Of a stretch of DNA of 58,876 nt, positions 43,012 to 52,345 are shown piece by piece. Below the pieces are notes generated by a model that saw only the letters and a program-made list of their open reading frames with translations, was not told the origin of the DNA and did not search any database. The number at the start of each line of letters is the position of its first letter. Within the stretch, counting starts at the first letter, position 1. The position numbers and the translations under genes are program-made. This DNA is from an uncultured Rhodospirillales bacterium (GTDB taxonomy: Bacteria; Pseudomonadota; Alphaproteobacteria; Reyranellales; Reyranellaceae). The DNA lies in the NCBI GenBank assembly GCA_902825855.1, contig CADECW010000017.1, positions 1 to 58,876 on the forward strand, in the 5' to 3' direction.

Positions 43012-43805
43012 GCGCCATCCTTGAAGTCTCGGACCTGCGCAAGTCATATGCCGGCGTCCACGCGCTGGACGGCGTGTCGTTCGCCGTCGAGGCGGGCAGC
43101 GTCACCGGCCTGATCGGCCCCAACGGTTCGGGCAAGAGCACGGCCATCGACTGCATCTCGGGTTTCCAGCAGCGCGACCGCGGCAGGATCGTGCTCGACG
43201 GCCAGGACATCTCGGGCGAGGCCGCCCATCGCATCGCGCGCGCTGGCCTGATGCGCACTTTCCAGACGGTGCGCATCTACGAGCGGCTGAGCCTGCGCGA
43301 CAATCTCGCCATCGCCGCCCAGCAGTTCGATCCGGCCACCTGGCTCGACGAGTTCCTGCGCACCCGCCGCTATCGCCAGGCCGTCGACAAGGCCGAGGTG
43401 CGGGCGCGCGAGCTGGTCGAGCTGATCGGCCTGAAGCGCTACTGGGAGATCGAGACCGGCATCCTGTCCTACGGCCAGAAGAAGCTCGTCGCGCTTGCCG
43501 CCGCCCTGATGCCGCATCCCAAGATCGTCGTGCTCGACGAGCCGGTGGCCGGCGTCAACCCGACGCGCATCCGCGAGATCGAGGTGGCCCTGGCCCAACT
43601 CAATCGCGCTGGCGAAACCTTCCTGATCGTCGAGCACAATGTCGAGTTCATCACCAACCTCTGCCATCGCGTGATCGTGCTCGACCAGGGCAGGAAGCTG
43701 GCCGAAGGCACGGCCAAGGAGATCCATACCGACCCGCGCGTGCTCGAAGCGTATCTCGGGATGACGCCGGAAATGGCCGAGGCCGAGATGCGGGGTGCGG
43801 CATGA
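43008..43805 (+). CDS. livG: Liv-type ABC transporter ATP-binding protein (LivG)
   Basis: 265 residues, the start overlapping the livM stop. Walker A GPNGSGKST (about 37-45), signature LSYGQKKLVALAAAL, Walker B IVVLDEPVAGVNP, and H-loop VEHNVEF. The signature is the normal LivG form, in contrast to the LQHSE variant of the fused protein in the other Liv set. Energises import with LivF. Confidence 0.93.
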   Translation: MSAILEVSDLRKSYAGVHALDGVSFAVEAGSVTGLIGPNGSGKSTAIDCISGFQQRDRGRIVLDGQDISGEAAHRIARAGLMRTFQTVRIYERLSLRDNLAIAAQQFDPATWLDEFLRTRRYRQAVDKAEVRARELVELIGLKRYWEIETGILSYGQKKLVALAAALMPHPKIVVLDEPVAGVNPTRIREIEVALAQLNRAGETFLIVEHNVEFITNLCHRVIVLDQGRKLAEGTAKEIHTDPRVLEAYLGMTPEMAEAEMRGAA

Positions 43806-44533
43806 ACCCGGCGCTGGAACTGGTTTCGGTGACGGCGGGCTACGGCGACAACCCGATCGTGCACGAATTCTCGGCTCGCCTGCAGACCGGCACCATCACC
43901 ACCCTGATCGGCGGCAACGGCGCCGGGAAGTCGACGCTGTTACGGGCCATCTACGGCACCAACCGATTCTTTTCCGGGCAGATCGTCTTCAAGAGCGAGA
44001 CCATCGAACGCCTGCCGCCGTGGGAGCGCCTGAAGCGCGGCATCGGCTTCGTGCCGCAAGGCCGCTGCAACTTTCCGGCAATGTCGGTCGGCGAGAATCT
44101 CAAGATGGGCTGTTACACCCTGCCCAAGGCCGTACACGACGCCGCCATCGACCGGGTCACCGGCCTGTTCTCCATGCTCCAGCAGAAATGGCGCACCGAT
44201 GCCGGCAACCTGTCGGGCGGCGAGCAGCAGATCCTGGAGATGGCCATGGTGCTGCTGGTCGAGCCGAGCTTGCTGCTGCTCGACGAACCCTCGCTCGGCC
44301 TGTCGCCTAAGATGCAGGGCGATGTCTTCGCCACGGTGCAGCGCATCGCCGCGCACGGCGTCACCGTGCTGGTCGTTGAGCAGAACGTGCGCGGCGCTCT
44401 CCTGATTTCCGATCGTGCCCTGGTCATGGAACAGGGCCGGCTCTTCCTGGAAGGCCCGGCGGAGGACGTGCGCACCGATCCGCGCATCCGCCAGGCCTAT
44501 CTCGGCGGCAACATCCACGAAACAGCGGCATAG
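43802..44533 (+). CDS. livF: Liv-type ABC transporter ATP-binding protein (LivF)
   Basis: 243 residues, the start overlapping the livG stop. Walker A GGNGAGKST (the usual GPNGAGKST with Pro replaced by Gly), signature LSGGEQQILEMAMVL, Walker B LLLLDEPSLGLSP. Last transporter gene before hyuA, which begins 4 bases after its stop, so transport and hydrolysis genes share one transcript. Confidence 0.93.
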   Translation: MNPALELVSVTAGYGDNPIVHEFSARLQTGTITTLIGGNGAGKSTLLRAIYGTNRFFSGQIVFKSETIERLPPWERLKRGIGFVPQGRCNFPAMSVGENLKMGCYTLPKAVHDAAIDRVTGLFSMLQQKWRTDAGNLSGGEQQILEMAMVLLVEPSLLLLDEPSLGLSPKMQGDVFATVQRIAAHGVTVLVVEQNVRGALLISDRALVMEQGRLFLEGPAEDVRTDPRIRQAYLGGNIHETAA

Positions 44534-44536
44534 GAC

Positions 44537-46627
44537 ATGGAAAACGGCAACGACAAAGCGAGACTGGCCGTCGACATCGGCGGCACATTCACCGACCTGG
44601 CACTGGAGTGGGACGGCAGGCGCGAGAGCGTGAAAGTGCTGACGACGCCGCGCGCGCCCGAGGAAGGCGTGCTGGTCGGCGTCGAGCAGATCCTGCGGCT
44701 GTCCGGGCTGAAGCCCTCGGACCTCGGCCTCATCATCCACGGCACGACGCTTGCGACCAACGCCATCATCGAGCGCAAGGGCGCCAGGACGGCGTTGATC
44801 GTCACCGAGGGCTTCCGGGATTCCATCGAGATCGCCTTCGAGCACCGCTTCGAGCAGTACGACATCTTCATGCAGAAGCCGCCGCCGCTGGTGCCGCGCG
44901 AGCTGCGCTTCGGCGTGCCTGAGCGCCTGGACGGCCGCGGCAACGTGCTGGTCCCGCTCGATGAGGCCGCGGTGCGCGCGCTGGGGCCGAAGCTCAAGGC
45001 GGCAGGCATCGAGGCGATTGCGATCGGCTACATGCACGCCTATCTCGACGGCAGGCACGAGCGGCACACGCGCGACATCATCGCTGAGCTGCTGCCCGGC
45101 GTGTCGATCACCCTTTCCAGCGAAGTCTCGCCCGAGATTCGCGAATACGAGCGCTGGTCGACGGCGGTGGCCAACGCCTACGTCCAGCCGGTAATGGACC
45201 GTTATCTCGGCCGCCTCGACGAGGCGCTGCGCAAGAAAGGCGTGGGTTGTCCGCTCTTCCTGATCACTTCCGGCGGCGGGCTCGCTGCCCTCGAAACCGC
45301 CCGCAAGTTCCCGATTCGCTTGGTCGAATCGGGACCGGCCGGCGGCGCCATCCTGGCGGCGGCGCTCGCGCGCGAGTGCGGACTCGACAAGGTGCTGTCG
45401 TTCGACATGGGCGGCACCACGGCCAAGATCTGCCTCATCGACGACGGCGAGCCGCAGCACTCGCGCTCCTTCGAGGTCGCGCGGCAGTACCGCTTCCTCA
45501 AGGGCAGCGGCCTGCCGCTCCGCATTCCCGTCATCGAGATGGTCGAGATCGGCGCCGGCGGCGGCTCGATCGCCTCGGTCGATTCACTGTCACGCGTCAA
45601 TGTCGGCCCTGAAAGCGCCGGCGCCGAACCCGGCCCCGCGAGCTACGGCCGCGGCGGCGCCGAGCCCACCGTCACCGATGCCGACGTCGTGCTGGGCCGC
45701 ATCGATCCCGGCTACTTCGCCGGCGGTTCGATCAAGCTTTCGCCCGACAAGGCAGGCAATGCCGTCGACAAGTCGGTCGGCGCGCCGCTCGGCCTCAAGC
45801 GCATCGACGCGGCCTTCGGCGTCAGCGAGATCGTCGAGGAGAACATGGCCAATGCGGCGCGCGTCCATGCCGTCGAGCGCGGCAAGGAACTGCAGGACCG
45901 CACCATGATCGCCTTCGGCGGCGCCGCCCCCATCCACGCCGCCCGGCTGGCCGAGAAGCTCGGCATCCGCCGCGTCATGGTGCCGAGCGGCGCGGGAGTG
46001 GGCTCAGCCGTGGGGTTCCTGATGGCGCCGGTCGCCTACGAGGTCGTGCGCAGCCGCTATGTCCAGCTCGACCACAATTTCGATCCGGCCTACGTCAACG
46101 GGCTGTTCGCCGAGATGCGCGCCGAGGCCGAAGCCGTGGTCAAGGCGGGCGCACCCCAGGCGAAGCTGATCGAGACGCGCACCGCCGACATGCGTTATCG
46201 CGGCCAGGGCCACGAGATCACCGTCAGCATGCCGCCCGGCGCGTTCGATGCGGCGTCGCGCGAGAAACTGGTGAAGCTCTATGAGGAGGGCTACGCCGCG
46301 ACCTTCGGCCGGACGATCCCTGGCCTCGACGTCGAGATCATGAACTGGACGTTGAGGCTCGCCGCCGAGCAGCCGGAGCGGCCCAGAGCACCGCCGCAGC
46401 CCGCCGACAAGCCGGCCGCGGCGCGCTCCAGCCGTGCCGTCTACGATCCGGCCGACCAGGACATGAGGAACGTCCAGGTCTATCACCGCGCCGATCTTTC
46501 GATCGGCAGCCTCGTGCCCGGCCCTGCCGTCATCGCCGAGGACGAGACGACGACCATCGTTCCGAAAAGCTTCGCCGCGAGGATCAACCCGATCGGCGCC
46601 ATCCTGATGGAGAAGGTGCAGCCATGA
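44537..46627 (+). CDS. hyuA: Hydantoinase/oxoprolinase family protein, subunit A
   Basis: 696 residues, the full length of the HyuA/N-methylhydantoinase A family. The N-terminal nucleotide-binding motif AVDIGGTFTDLAL (11-23) and a second ATPase motif LSFDMGGTTAKICL (about 286-299) are both intact. The linking region contains IIHGTTLATNAIIERKGARTALIVTEGFRDSIEI, typical of the family. With subunit B it cleaves cyclic amides such as hydantoins, 5-oxoproline or related rings using ATP; some relatives are acetone or acetophenone carboxylases. Substrate not defined. It follows livF by 3 bases and overlaps hyuB by 4. Confidence 0.93.
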   Translation: MENGNDKARLAVDIGGTFTDLALEWDGRRESVKVLTTPRAPEEGVLVGVEQILRLSGLKPSDLGLIIHGTTLATNAIIERKGARTALIVTEGFRDSIEIAFEHRFEQYDIFMQKPPPLVPRELRFGVPERLDGRGNVLVPLDEAAVRALGPKLKAAGIEAIAIGYMHAYLDGRHERHTRDIIAELLPGVSITLSSEVSPEIREYERWSTAVANAYVQPVMDRYLGRLDEALRKKGVGCPLFLITSGGGLAALETARKFPIRLVESGPAGGAILAAALARECGLDKVLSFDMGGTTAKICLIDDGEPQHSRSFEVARQYRFLKGSGLPLRIPVIEMVEIGAGGGSIASVDSLSRVNVGPESAGAEPGPASYGRGGAEPTVTDADVVLGRIDPGYFAGGSIKLSPDKAGNAVDKSVGAPLGLKRIDAAFGVSEIVEENMANAARVHAVERGKELQDRTMIAFGGAAPIHAARLAEKLGIRRVMVPSGAGVGSAVGFLMAPVAYEVVRSRYVQLDHNFDPAYVNGLFAEMRAEAEAVVKAGAPQAKLIETRTADMRYRGQGHEITVSMPPGAFDAASREKLVKLYEEGYAATFGRTIPGLDVEIMNWTLRLAAEQPERPRAPPQPADKPAAARSSRAVYDPADQDMRNVQVYHRADLSIGSLVPGPAVIAEDETTTIVPKSFAARINPIGAILMEKVQP

Positions 46628-48360
46628 GCTTCAACGATCCGCTTTCACCGATTCGCCTGCAGCTGATGTGGGACCGCCTCATCGCGGTCGTCGAGGAGCA
46701 GGCTCTTGCCCTGATCCGCACCGGTTTCTCGACATCGACGCGCGAAGCCGGCGACCTGTCGGCCGGCGTGTTCGACCTCAAGGGCGACATGCTGGCTCAG
46801 GCCGTGACCGGCACGCCGGGCCACATCAACTCGATGGCCCGCGCCGTGCGCCACTTCCTGGCGAAGTTCCCCGCCCACACCATGAAGGAGGGCGACATCT
46901 TCCTGACCAACGATCCGTGGAAGGGCACCGGCCATCTGCACGACTTCACCTTCGTCACGCCGACCTTCCGGCGCGGCAAGATGGTGGCGATGTTCGCCTC
47001 GACCTGCCACGTCGTCGATATCGGCGGCCGAGGAATGACCACCGACGCCCGCCAGGTCTACGAGGAAGGGCTCTACATCCCGCTGATGCGCTTCGCCCGC
47101 GAGGGCAAGGTCGACGAGACGCTGGTCGAGATCGTCCACGCCAACGTGCGCGAGCCGATCCAGGTGGTGGGCGATCTCTACTCGCTGGCGACCTGCAACG
47201 AGATCGGCTGCCGCCGCCTCATCGAGATGATGGACGAGTTCGCCATCGACGATCTCGATCGCCTGGGAAGCCACGTCCTGGAGAAGTCGAGGCAGGCCTC
47301 GCTCGAGGCGATCCGCAAGATCAGGCCCGGTATCTACAAGTACTCGATGCGGGTCGACGGCGCCGACAAGCCGATCGACCTGGTCGCCACCATGACGATC
47401 GGCGACAGCGGCATCGATGTCGACTTCGCCGGCACGTCGGGCGTGTCGGCCTTCGGCATCAACGTGCCGGTCTGCTACACGGAGGCCTATGCCTCGTTCG
47501 GCGTGAAGTGCATCGTCGCCCCCAAGGTGCCGAACAACGAGGGCTCGCTGTCGGTGATCCGCGTCACCGCACCGCCGGATTCGATCCTCAATGCCCAGAA
47601 GCCTGCGCCGGTCGCGGCACGCCATGTCACCGGCCAGATGCTGCCCGACGTGATGTTCGGCTGCCTGCACCAGGCGCTGGGCGGCCAGGTGCCGGCCGAA
47701 GGCACGTCGTGCCTGTGGAACCTGTTCGCTCTCGGCGGGCCGGGCTCGACCGGCGGCGATCCGTCCGAGACCGTGCATGCCAAGCCGTTCAGCGTCATGA
47801 GCTTCCATGCCGGCGGCACCGGCGCGCGGCCAGGTGCCGACGGGCTGTCGGCAACGGCCTTCCCCAGCGGCGTCAAGAACGTGCCGATCGAGGTCAACGA
47901 GGCGGTGTCGCCCATCGTCGTGTGGCGCAAGGAGTACCGCCAGGACTCGGGCGGCGCCGGCGAGTTCCGCGGCGGGCTGGGCCAGATCATGGAGGTCGGC
48001 ACGCTCGACAAGGCGCCGTTTGCGCTCAGCGCCTACTACGATCGCATCGACCATCCGGCGCGTGGCCGAGAAGGCGGGCTGAGCGGCCAGGCGGGCTCGC
48101 TGACCCTGGCGTCGGGCAAGGTGCTGCGCGGCAAGGGCCTGCAGGAGGTGCCGTCGAAGGACCGCGTGATCATCGCCATGCCGGGCGGCGGCGGGCTCGG
48201 CAATCCGCGCAAGCGGCCGGCGGCCGTCGTCGCCGAGGACGTGCGCCAGGGCTTCATCTCGAGCGAGGCGGCGCGCCGCGACTACGGCGTCGCCGTCAAC
48301 GAGGACGGTACGGTCGACGAGAGCGAGACCGCAAAGCTGCGCGCCATCGCGGCCGAGTAA
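46624..48360 (+). CDS. hyuB: Hydantoinase B/oxoprolinase family protein, subunit B
   Basis: 578 residues, the start overlapping the hyuA stop. Family motifs: FSTSTREAGDLSAGVFDLKGDMLAQ, GHINSMA, FLTNDPWKGTGHLHDFTFVTPTF, and the C-terminal glycine stretch IAMPGGGGLGNPRKR. Works with HyuA as the second subunit of an ATP-dependent cyclic amidohydrolase-type or carboxylase-type complex. Followed by an LLM oxidoreductase gene 13 bases downstream on the same strand, so reduction and ring hydrolysis may be linked steps. Confidence 0.93.
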   Translation: MSFNDPLSPIRLQLMWDRLIAVVEEQALALIRTGFSTSTREAGDLSAGVFDLKGDMLAQAVTGTPGHINSMARAVRHFLAKFPAHTMKEGDIFLTNDPWKGTGHLHDFTFVTPTFRRGKMVAMFASTCHVVDIGGRGMTTDARQVYEEGLYIPLMRFAREGKVDETLVEIVHANVREPIQVVGDLYSLATCNEIGCRRLIEMMDEFAIDDLDRLGSHVLEKSRQASLEAIRKIRPGIYKYSMRVDGADKPIDLVATMTIGDSGIDVDFAGTSGVSAFGINVPVCYTEAYASFGVKCIVAPKVPNNEGSLSVIRVTAPPDSILNAQKPAPVAARHVTGQMLPDVMFGCLHQALGGQVPAEGTSCLWNLFALGGPGSTGGDPSETVHAKPFSVMSFHAGGTGARPGADGLSATAFPSGVKNVPIEVNEAVSPIVVWRKEYRQDSGGAGEFRGGLGQIMEVGTLDKAPFALSAYYDRIDHPARGREGGLSGQAGSLTLASGKVLRGKGLQEVPSKDRVIIAMPGGGGLGNPRKRPAAVVAEDVRQGFISSEAARRDYGVAVNEDGTVDESETAKLRAIAAE

Positions 48361-48373
48361 CGGGAGAAACGAC

Positions 48374-49381
48374 ATGCGCGTCAGTGCCGGCCTGCCGACG
48401 GGAATGGAGGGTCTCACCTACCCCATCCCGTTCTCCGATCCCGAGAACGTCATCAAGATCGCCCAGGCGGCCGAGAAATTCGGCTACGATTCGGTGTGGG
48501 GCAACGACCACATGACGACGCAGAACTACGTGCGCGCCGAGTTCCCGGTGCCGCCGCGCTTCTGGGAGCCCCTGATCACCTACGCCTTCGTGCTGTCGGA
48601 GACCACGTCGATCAAGGTCGGCACCGGCGTGATCGTGCTGCCGATGCGTCACGACATCGTCGTGCTGGCCAAGCAGATCGCCACCCTGGACCATTTCGGC
48701 AAGGGCCGTGTCGAGATCGGCCTCGGCATCGGCGCCTACCGCGAGGAGTTCAAGGCGCTGCAGCCCGGTACCAGGATGGACCGCGGCGACATCGTCGACG
48801 AAGGCCTGCAGGCGCTGAACCTTCTCTTCAAGGAGCGCGTCGCGAGCTTCGACGGCAGGTACTACAAGTTCCGCGACGTCGAGCTCTACCCGAAGCCGTT
48901 GCAGAAGCACATCCCGATCTATGTCGGCGGCAACAACCCCAACAACATCACCCGCACCGTGAAGTGGGCCGACGGCTGGCTGCCGGCCGGCATGCATGTC
49001 GATCGCCTGCGCGCCGGGGTGAAGACCCTCCGCGAGGAAGCCGAGAAGGCGGGCCGCGATCCCAGGACTATCGAGGTCTGCCCGCAGTTCGTGGTGCATG
49101 TCGGCAAGACCCGCCAGGCCGCCGTGGAGAGCTTCCGCAAGAGCCAGATGAACAAGCACCTGGTGTCGCTCGCCAAGTCGACCCTGAAGGGCCAGGGTGC
49201 CGCCACCCACGAAGACATCAACCTGATCGGCACGCCGGCCGAGATCATCGACAAGGCCAACGCATTCCGCGAGGCCGGGGTCACCCATCTGCTCGGCCTC
49301 TATTTCGCTGCCAACTCGGTGCAGGAGCTGATCGACCAGATGCAGATCTTCGGCGAAGAGGTCACGCCCAAGGTCAAATAG
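48374..49381 (+). CDS. LLM-class F420-dependent oxidoreductase downstream of hyuAB
   Basis: 335 residues. Landmarks: SVWGNDHMTTQNYVRAEFP (pocket Asp-His), QIATLDHFGKGRVEIGLGIGAYREEFKAL, and PIYVGGNNPNNITRTVKWADGWLPAG. It is clearly paralogous to the minus-strand gene at 51339-52331 (shared GLPTGMEG/SLPTCFEG, YPIPF, GYDSVWGNDH, GAYREEF). A GGAGAAACG site precedes ATG 48374. It lies in the livHMGF-hyuAB transcription unit and is followed by a hairpin, so it is likely the last enzyme of that unit and a candidate for reducing the ring before or after hydantoinase action. Confidence 0.88.
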   Translation: MRVSAGLPTGMEGLTYPIPFSDPENVIKIAQAAEKFGYDSVWGNDHMTTQNYVRAEFPVPPRFWEPLITYAFVLSETTSIKVGTGVIVLPMRHDIVVLAKQIATLDHFGKGRVEIGLGIGAYREEFKALQPGTRMDRGDIVDEGLQALNLLFKERVASFDGRYYKFRDVELYPKPLQKHIPIYVGGNNPNNITRTVKWADGWLPAGMHVDRLRAGVKTLREEAEKAGRDPRTIEVCPQFVVHVGKTRQAAVESFRKSQMNKHLVSLAKSTLKGQGAATHEDINLIGTPAEIIDKANAFREAGVTHLLGLYFAANSVQELIDQMQIFGEEVTPKVK

Positions 49382-49412
49382 GCCCGCAAAGGCGCAATGC
49401 GCAAAAGCGGGC
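49382..49412 (+). terminator. Nested stem-loop directly after the LLM stop
   Basis: GCCCGC (49382-49387) pairs with GCGGGC (49407-49412), and inside it GCGCA pairs with TGCGC. It begins on the first base after the stop codon. A T-run is absent. It probably marks the end of the livHMGF-hyuAB-LLM transcript. Confidence 0.5.
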
Positions 49413-49479
49413 TGGTACCGCTACCATCGTTCTGCCAGCCTCGGTCCGCGGCACGAGAACCGCGCTGACGGAGGACGGC

Positions 49480-50331
49480 ATGAAGGCGCTGACACCGGCG
49501 CAGGTCGAGAGCTATCGCCACGACGGTTACCTGTTCCCCTTCCCGGCGCTCAGCGACGCGGAGCGGCTCGCCTGTCTCGCGGGCCTCGAGCGCTACGAAA
49601 AGTGGCTCGGCTCACCCGTGCCGCAAGCCGACATCAGGTGGCGCACCCAGCCGCAGGCGTTGCTGCCCTGGTACGCCGATCTCGTGCGCCATCCTCGCAT
49701 CCTCGACGTGGTCGAGGATGTGATCGGACCCGACATCCTGATCTGGACCGCGACCTTCTTCATCAAGGAGGCGCACTCGCCGACCTTCGCCGCGTGGCAC
49801 CAGGATTCGACCTACTTCGGGCTGGAGCCGCACGAGCAGGTCACAGCCTGGGTCGCCCTCACCGATGCCAGCGAGGAAGCAGGCTGCATGGAGGTGCTCT
49901 CCGCGCACGGCAAGCCGCGGCAGATGCATCACGCTGCGCTCCGCCTCAAGGACAGCATCAACCGCACCGGCCAGACCATCACCGAGCCGCTCGACGAAGG
50001 CGACGCCGCGATGATGCAGCTCGAGGCCGGCTCGTTCTCGCTGCACCACACGCTCTGCGTCCACCGCTCGGCGCCCAACCGCGCGAGCCATCGCCGGGTC
50101 GGCATGGGTATCAACTACATCCCCGCCAGCGTGCGGCCGACGGGAACGACGCGCATGTCGGCGATGCTTGTCCGCGGCGCCGACAAATGGGGGCACTTCG
50201 ACCTCTACGACCCGCCCAAGGTCGAGTTCGATACCGAGACGCACGGCCCGGTCTACGAGCGCTACGCCGCCAATTACCGGGAGCAGGTGAAGCGGCACGA
50301 GGAGCAGTTCGCGCCGCAGCCGGCTCGATAA
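49480..50331 (+). CDS. Phytanoyl-CoA dioxygenase (PhyH)-family Fe(II)/2-oxoglutarate oxygenase
   Basis: 283 residues from ATG 49480 (GGAGG 5 bases upstream). The metal triad is visible: His107-x-Asp109 (AAWHQDSTYFG) and His195 (HTLCVHRSAPN), with Arg206 (RRVGMG) placed to bind 2-oxoglutarate. PhyH-family enzymes hydroxylate fatty acyl-CoA, amino acids, ectoine and many secondary metabolites. No CoA ligase is adjacent, so a free small-molecule substrate is more likely. It lies between the LLM gene and a Bug-type binding-protein gene on the same strand, which may mean a shared substrate. Confidence 0.9.
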   Translation: MKALTPAQVESYRHDGYLFPFPALSDAERLACLAGLERYEKWLGSPVPQADIRWRTQPQALLPWYADLVRHPRILDVVEDVIGPDILIWTATFFIKEAHSPTFAAWHQDSTYFGLEPHEQVTAWVALTDASEEAGCMEVLSAHGKPRQMHHAALRLKDSINRTGQTITEPLDEGDAAMMQLEAGSFSLHHTLCVHRSAPNRASHRRVGMGINYIPASVRPTGTTRMSAMLVRGADKWGHFDLYDPPKVEFDTETHGPVYERYAANYREQVKRHEEQFAPQPAR

Positions 50332-50357
50332 CGAATGAAAATCAGGGAGGAACGAAA

Positions 50358-51338
50358 ATGACGCAGATCACCCGGCGCGCCGCGCTGCTTTCGGCGCTGG
50401 CCGCGCCGCTGGCGGCCGGGCGTGCAGCGGCGCAGCAGGACTATCCCAACAAGCCCATCCGCCTCATCGTTCCCTATGCAGCGGGCGGCGGTGCCGACGC
50501 CGTGGCGCGAATCCTGGGGCAGCATGTCGGGAACGCCCTCGGCCAGTCCGTCGTCGTCGAGAACCGCGGCGGTGCGGGCTCGATCATCGGCACGGACATG
50601 GTCGCCAAGGCGCCGCCGGACGGTTACCTGCTGCTGCTCGGCCAGTCGGGCCCGATTTCGATCAACCCCGCGGTCTACAAGACCCTGCCCTACGATCCGG
50701 CCAAGGACCTGGAGCCGATCACCATGACCAACTCCTATCCCTACGTGCTCGTGGTCAACGGCAAGCTGCCGGTCGGCTCGCTGAAGGAGTTCATCGAACT
50801 CGGGAAGAGCAAACCGGGATCGATGAACTACGGCACGACGGGTGTCGGCGCGGCCAACCACCTGATGAGCGAGCTGTTCTGCGCCAAGACCGGCGTGAAG
50901 ATGACCCACATTCCCTATCGCGGCACGGCGCTCGCGGTGGCTGACGCCGTGGCCGGCAACGTCACCATGGTCTTCAGCGATCCGGTGAGCGCCTTGCCGC
51001 ACGTCAACTCGGGCACCCTCAAGGCGCTGGCCGTGACCAGTCCCGAGCGTTCGCCGGTCTTCCCGACCGTGCCGACCACCAAGGAAAGCGGCTACCCGGA
51101 TCTCGAGGCGGTGGCCTGGCATGGCATCTTCGCACCGGCGCGCACGCCGCAGGCGATCATCGACCGGCTCAACACCGAGCTGGTCAAGGCGCTGCAGAAC
51201 CCCGAGGTCAAGGACGTGCTCAGCAAGCAGGCAATGTCGCCGGTCGGCGACAAACCGCAGGACTTCGCCGCCTTCCTCAAGAAGGATCTTTCGACCTGGA
51301 AGGACGTGGCAACGCTGGCGAACGTCAGCGTCGAGTAG
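50358..51338 (+). CDS. Bug/TctC-family periplasmic solute-binding protein
   Basis: 326 residues. The N-terminus TQITRRAALLSALAAPLAAGRAAAQ is a probable Tat-type signal (twin Arg). The mature protein has the Bug pattern YPNKPIRLIVPYAAGGGADAVARILG, VVENRGGAGSIIGTDMVAKAPPDGYLLL, and THIPYRGTALAVADAVAGNV. Bug proteins bind carboxylates and related small acids for TTT transporters or sensing. No TctA/TctB genes are nearby, as is common for orphan Bug proteins. GGGAGGAACG precedes ATG 50358. It is 26 bases after the PhyH-family gene. Confidence 0.92.
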   Translation: MTQITRRAALLSALAAPLAAGRAAAQQDYPNKPIRLIVPYAAGGGADAVARILGQHVGNALGQSVVVENRGGAGSIIGTDMVAKAPPDGYLLLLGQSGPISINPAVYKTLPYDPAKDLEPITMTNSYPYVLVVNGKLPVGSLKEFIELGKSKPGSMNYGTTGVGAANHLMSELFCAKTGVKMTHIPYRGTALAVADAVAGNVTMVFSDPVSALPHVNSGTLKALAVTSPERSPVFPTVPTTKESGYPDLEAVAWHGIFAPARTPQAIIDRLNTELVKALQNPEVKDVLSKQAMSPVGDKPQDFAAFLKKDLSTWKDVATLANVSVE

Positions 51339-52331
51339 CTACAGCGCGACCTTGGCAAACCATTCCACCTGGTCCTCGAACTCGGCCATGCTGTCGGCCG
51401 GGATCATGAGGGCGCAGGCATGGTCGACGCCGATCTTCCTGAGGCCGTCGATCTTCTCGAGGATGAGATCGGGCGAGCCGACCAGGTTGGCCACGACCTG
51501 CTTGGTGAGGTCGCGGCCGGTATAGGCGAGCGACTTGCGATGCGCGACCAGCCCCGATTCCATGTAGCGGCGCTCCGCCTCTTCCGCCGTCTTCGCGATG
51601 GTCATCGAGAATTGCGGCGCGATCTCGATCTCCGCGGGATCGCGGCCGAGCTCGGCGGCGCGCGCCTTCAGCTTCCCGATGCGCTCTTCCAGCTCGGGCC
51701 ATGGACGCCAGCCGGACAGCCAGCCCGTGGCTAGGCGCGCGGCGCGCTCGACGGTCTCCATGTTGTGGCCGCCGACCCACAGGGCGAACGGGTCGGCCTT
51801 CGGCTTGGGATACATCTCGACGTCGCGCACGGCGAAGTACTTGCCTTCGTGAGTCACCCGGCGCTCGCTGAACAGGCGGCGCATCAGCTCCAGTCCTTCG
51901 TCCATCATCTCGCCGCGCCGCGCCTTGCTGGCCAGCCGCGGCGCCCAGGCGGCGAACTCCTCGCGATAGGCGCCGACGCCGAGCGCCAGCACGAGGCGGC
52001 CGTTCGAGAGCTGGTCGATGGTGGCCGCCTGCTTGGCGAGCCAGAAGGGATCGCGCATCGGCAGCACCGCCAGGGCCGTGCCGACGCGCAGGCGCGTGGT
52101 GGCTGCCGCACAGAACGACAGCACGGTCAGGACCTCGTAGAAATTCGGCGCCTTGTCGGGGAACAGCTCGCGCACATAGCGCTGGCTCGTGATGTGGTCG
52201 TTGCCCCATACCGAATCGTAGCCGAGCTTCTCGCAAAGCTGCGCCATGCGCACGAAATCGCCGGGCTCGACGAAGGGGATGGGATACATCACCCCTTCGA
52301 AACAGGTCGGCAGGCTGATGCTGAACTTCAT
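51339..52331 (-). CDS. LLM-class F420-dependent oxidoreductase
   Basis: 330 residues. Landmarks: SVWGNDHITSQRYVRELFP, QAATIDQLSNGRLVLALGVGAYREEFAAW, and LWVGGHNMETVERAARLATGWLSGW. Paralogue of the gene at 48374. It meets the Bug-protein gene end to end with no gap. It is the third gene on the minus strand after the PLP enzyme (54545) and the LLM gene at 53299. Substrate unknown; F420 use inferred. Confidence 0.88.
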   Translation of the reverse strand: MKFSISLPTCFEGVMYPIPFVEPGDFVRMAQLCEKLGYDSVWGNDHITSQRYVRELFPDKAPNFYEVLTVLSFCAAATTRLRVGTALAVLPMRDPFWLAKQAATIDQLSNGRLVLALGVGAYREEFAAWAPRLASKARRGEMMDEGLELMRRLFSERRVTHEGKYFAVRDVEMYPKPKADPFALWVGGHNMETVERAARLATGWLSGWRPWPELEERIGKLKARAAELGRDPAEIEIAPQFSMTIAKTAEEAERRYMESGLVAHRKSLAYTGRDLTKQVVANLVGSPDLILEKIDGLRKIGVDHACALMIPADSMAEFEDQVEWFAKVAL

Positions 52332-52345
52332 GCCGTCTCCGCCCT

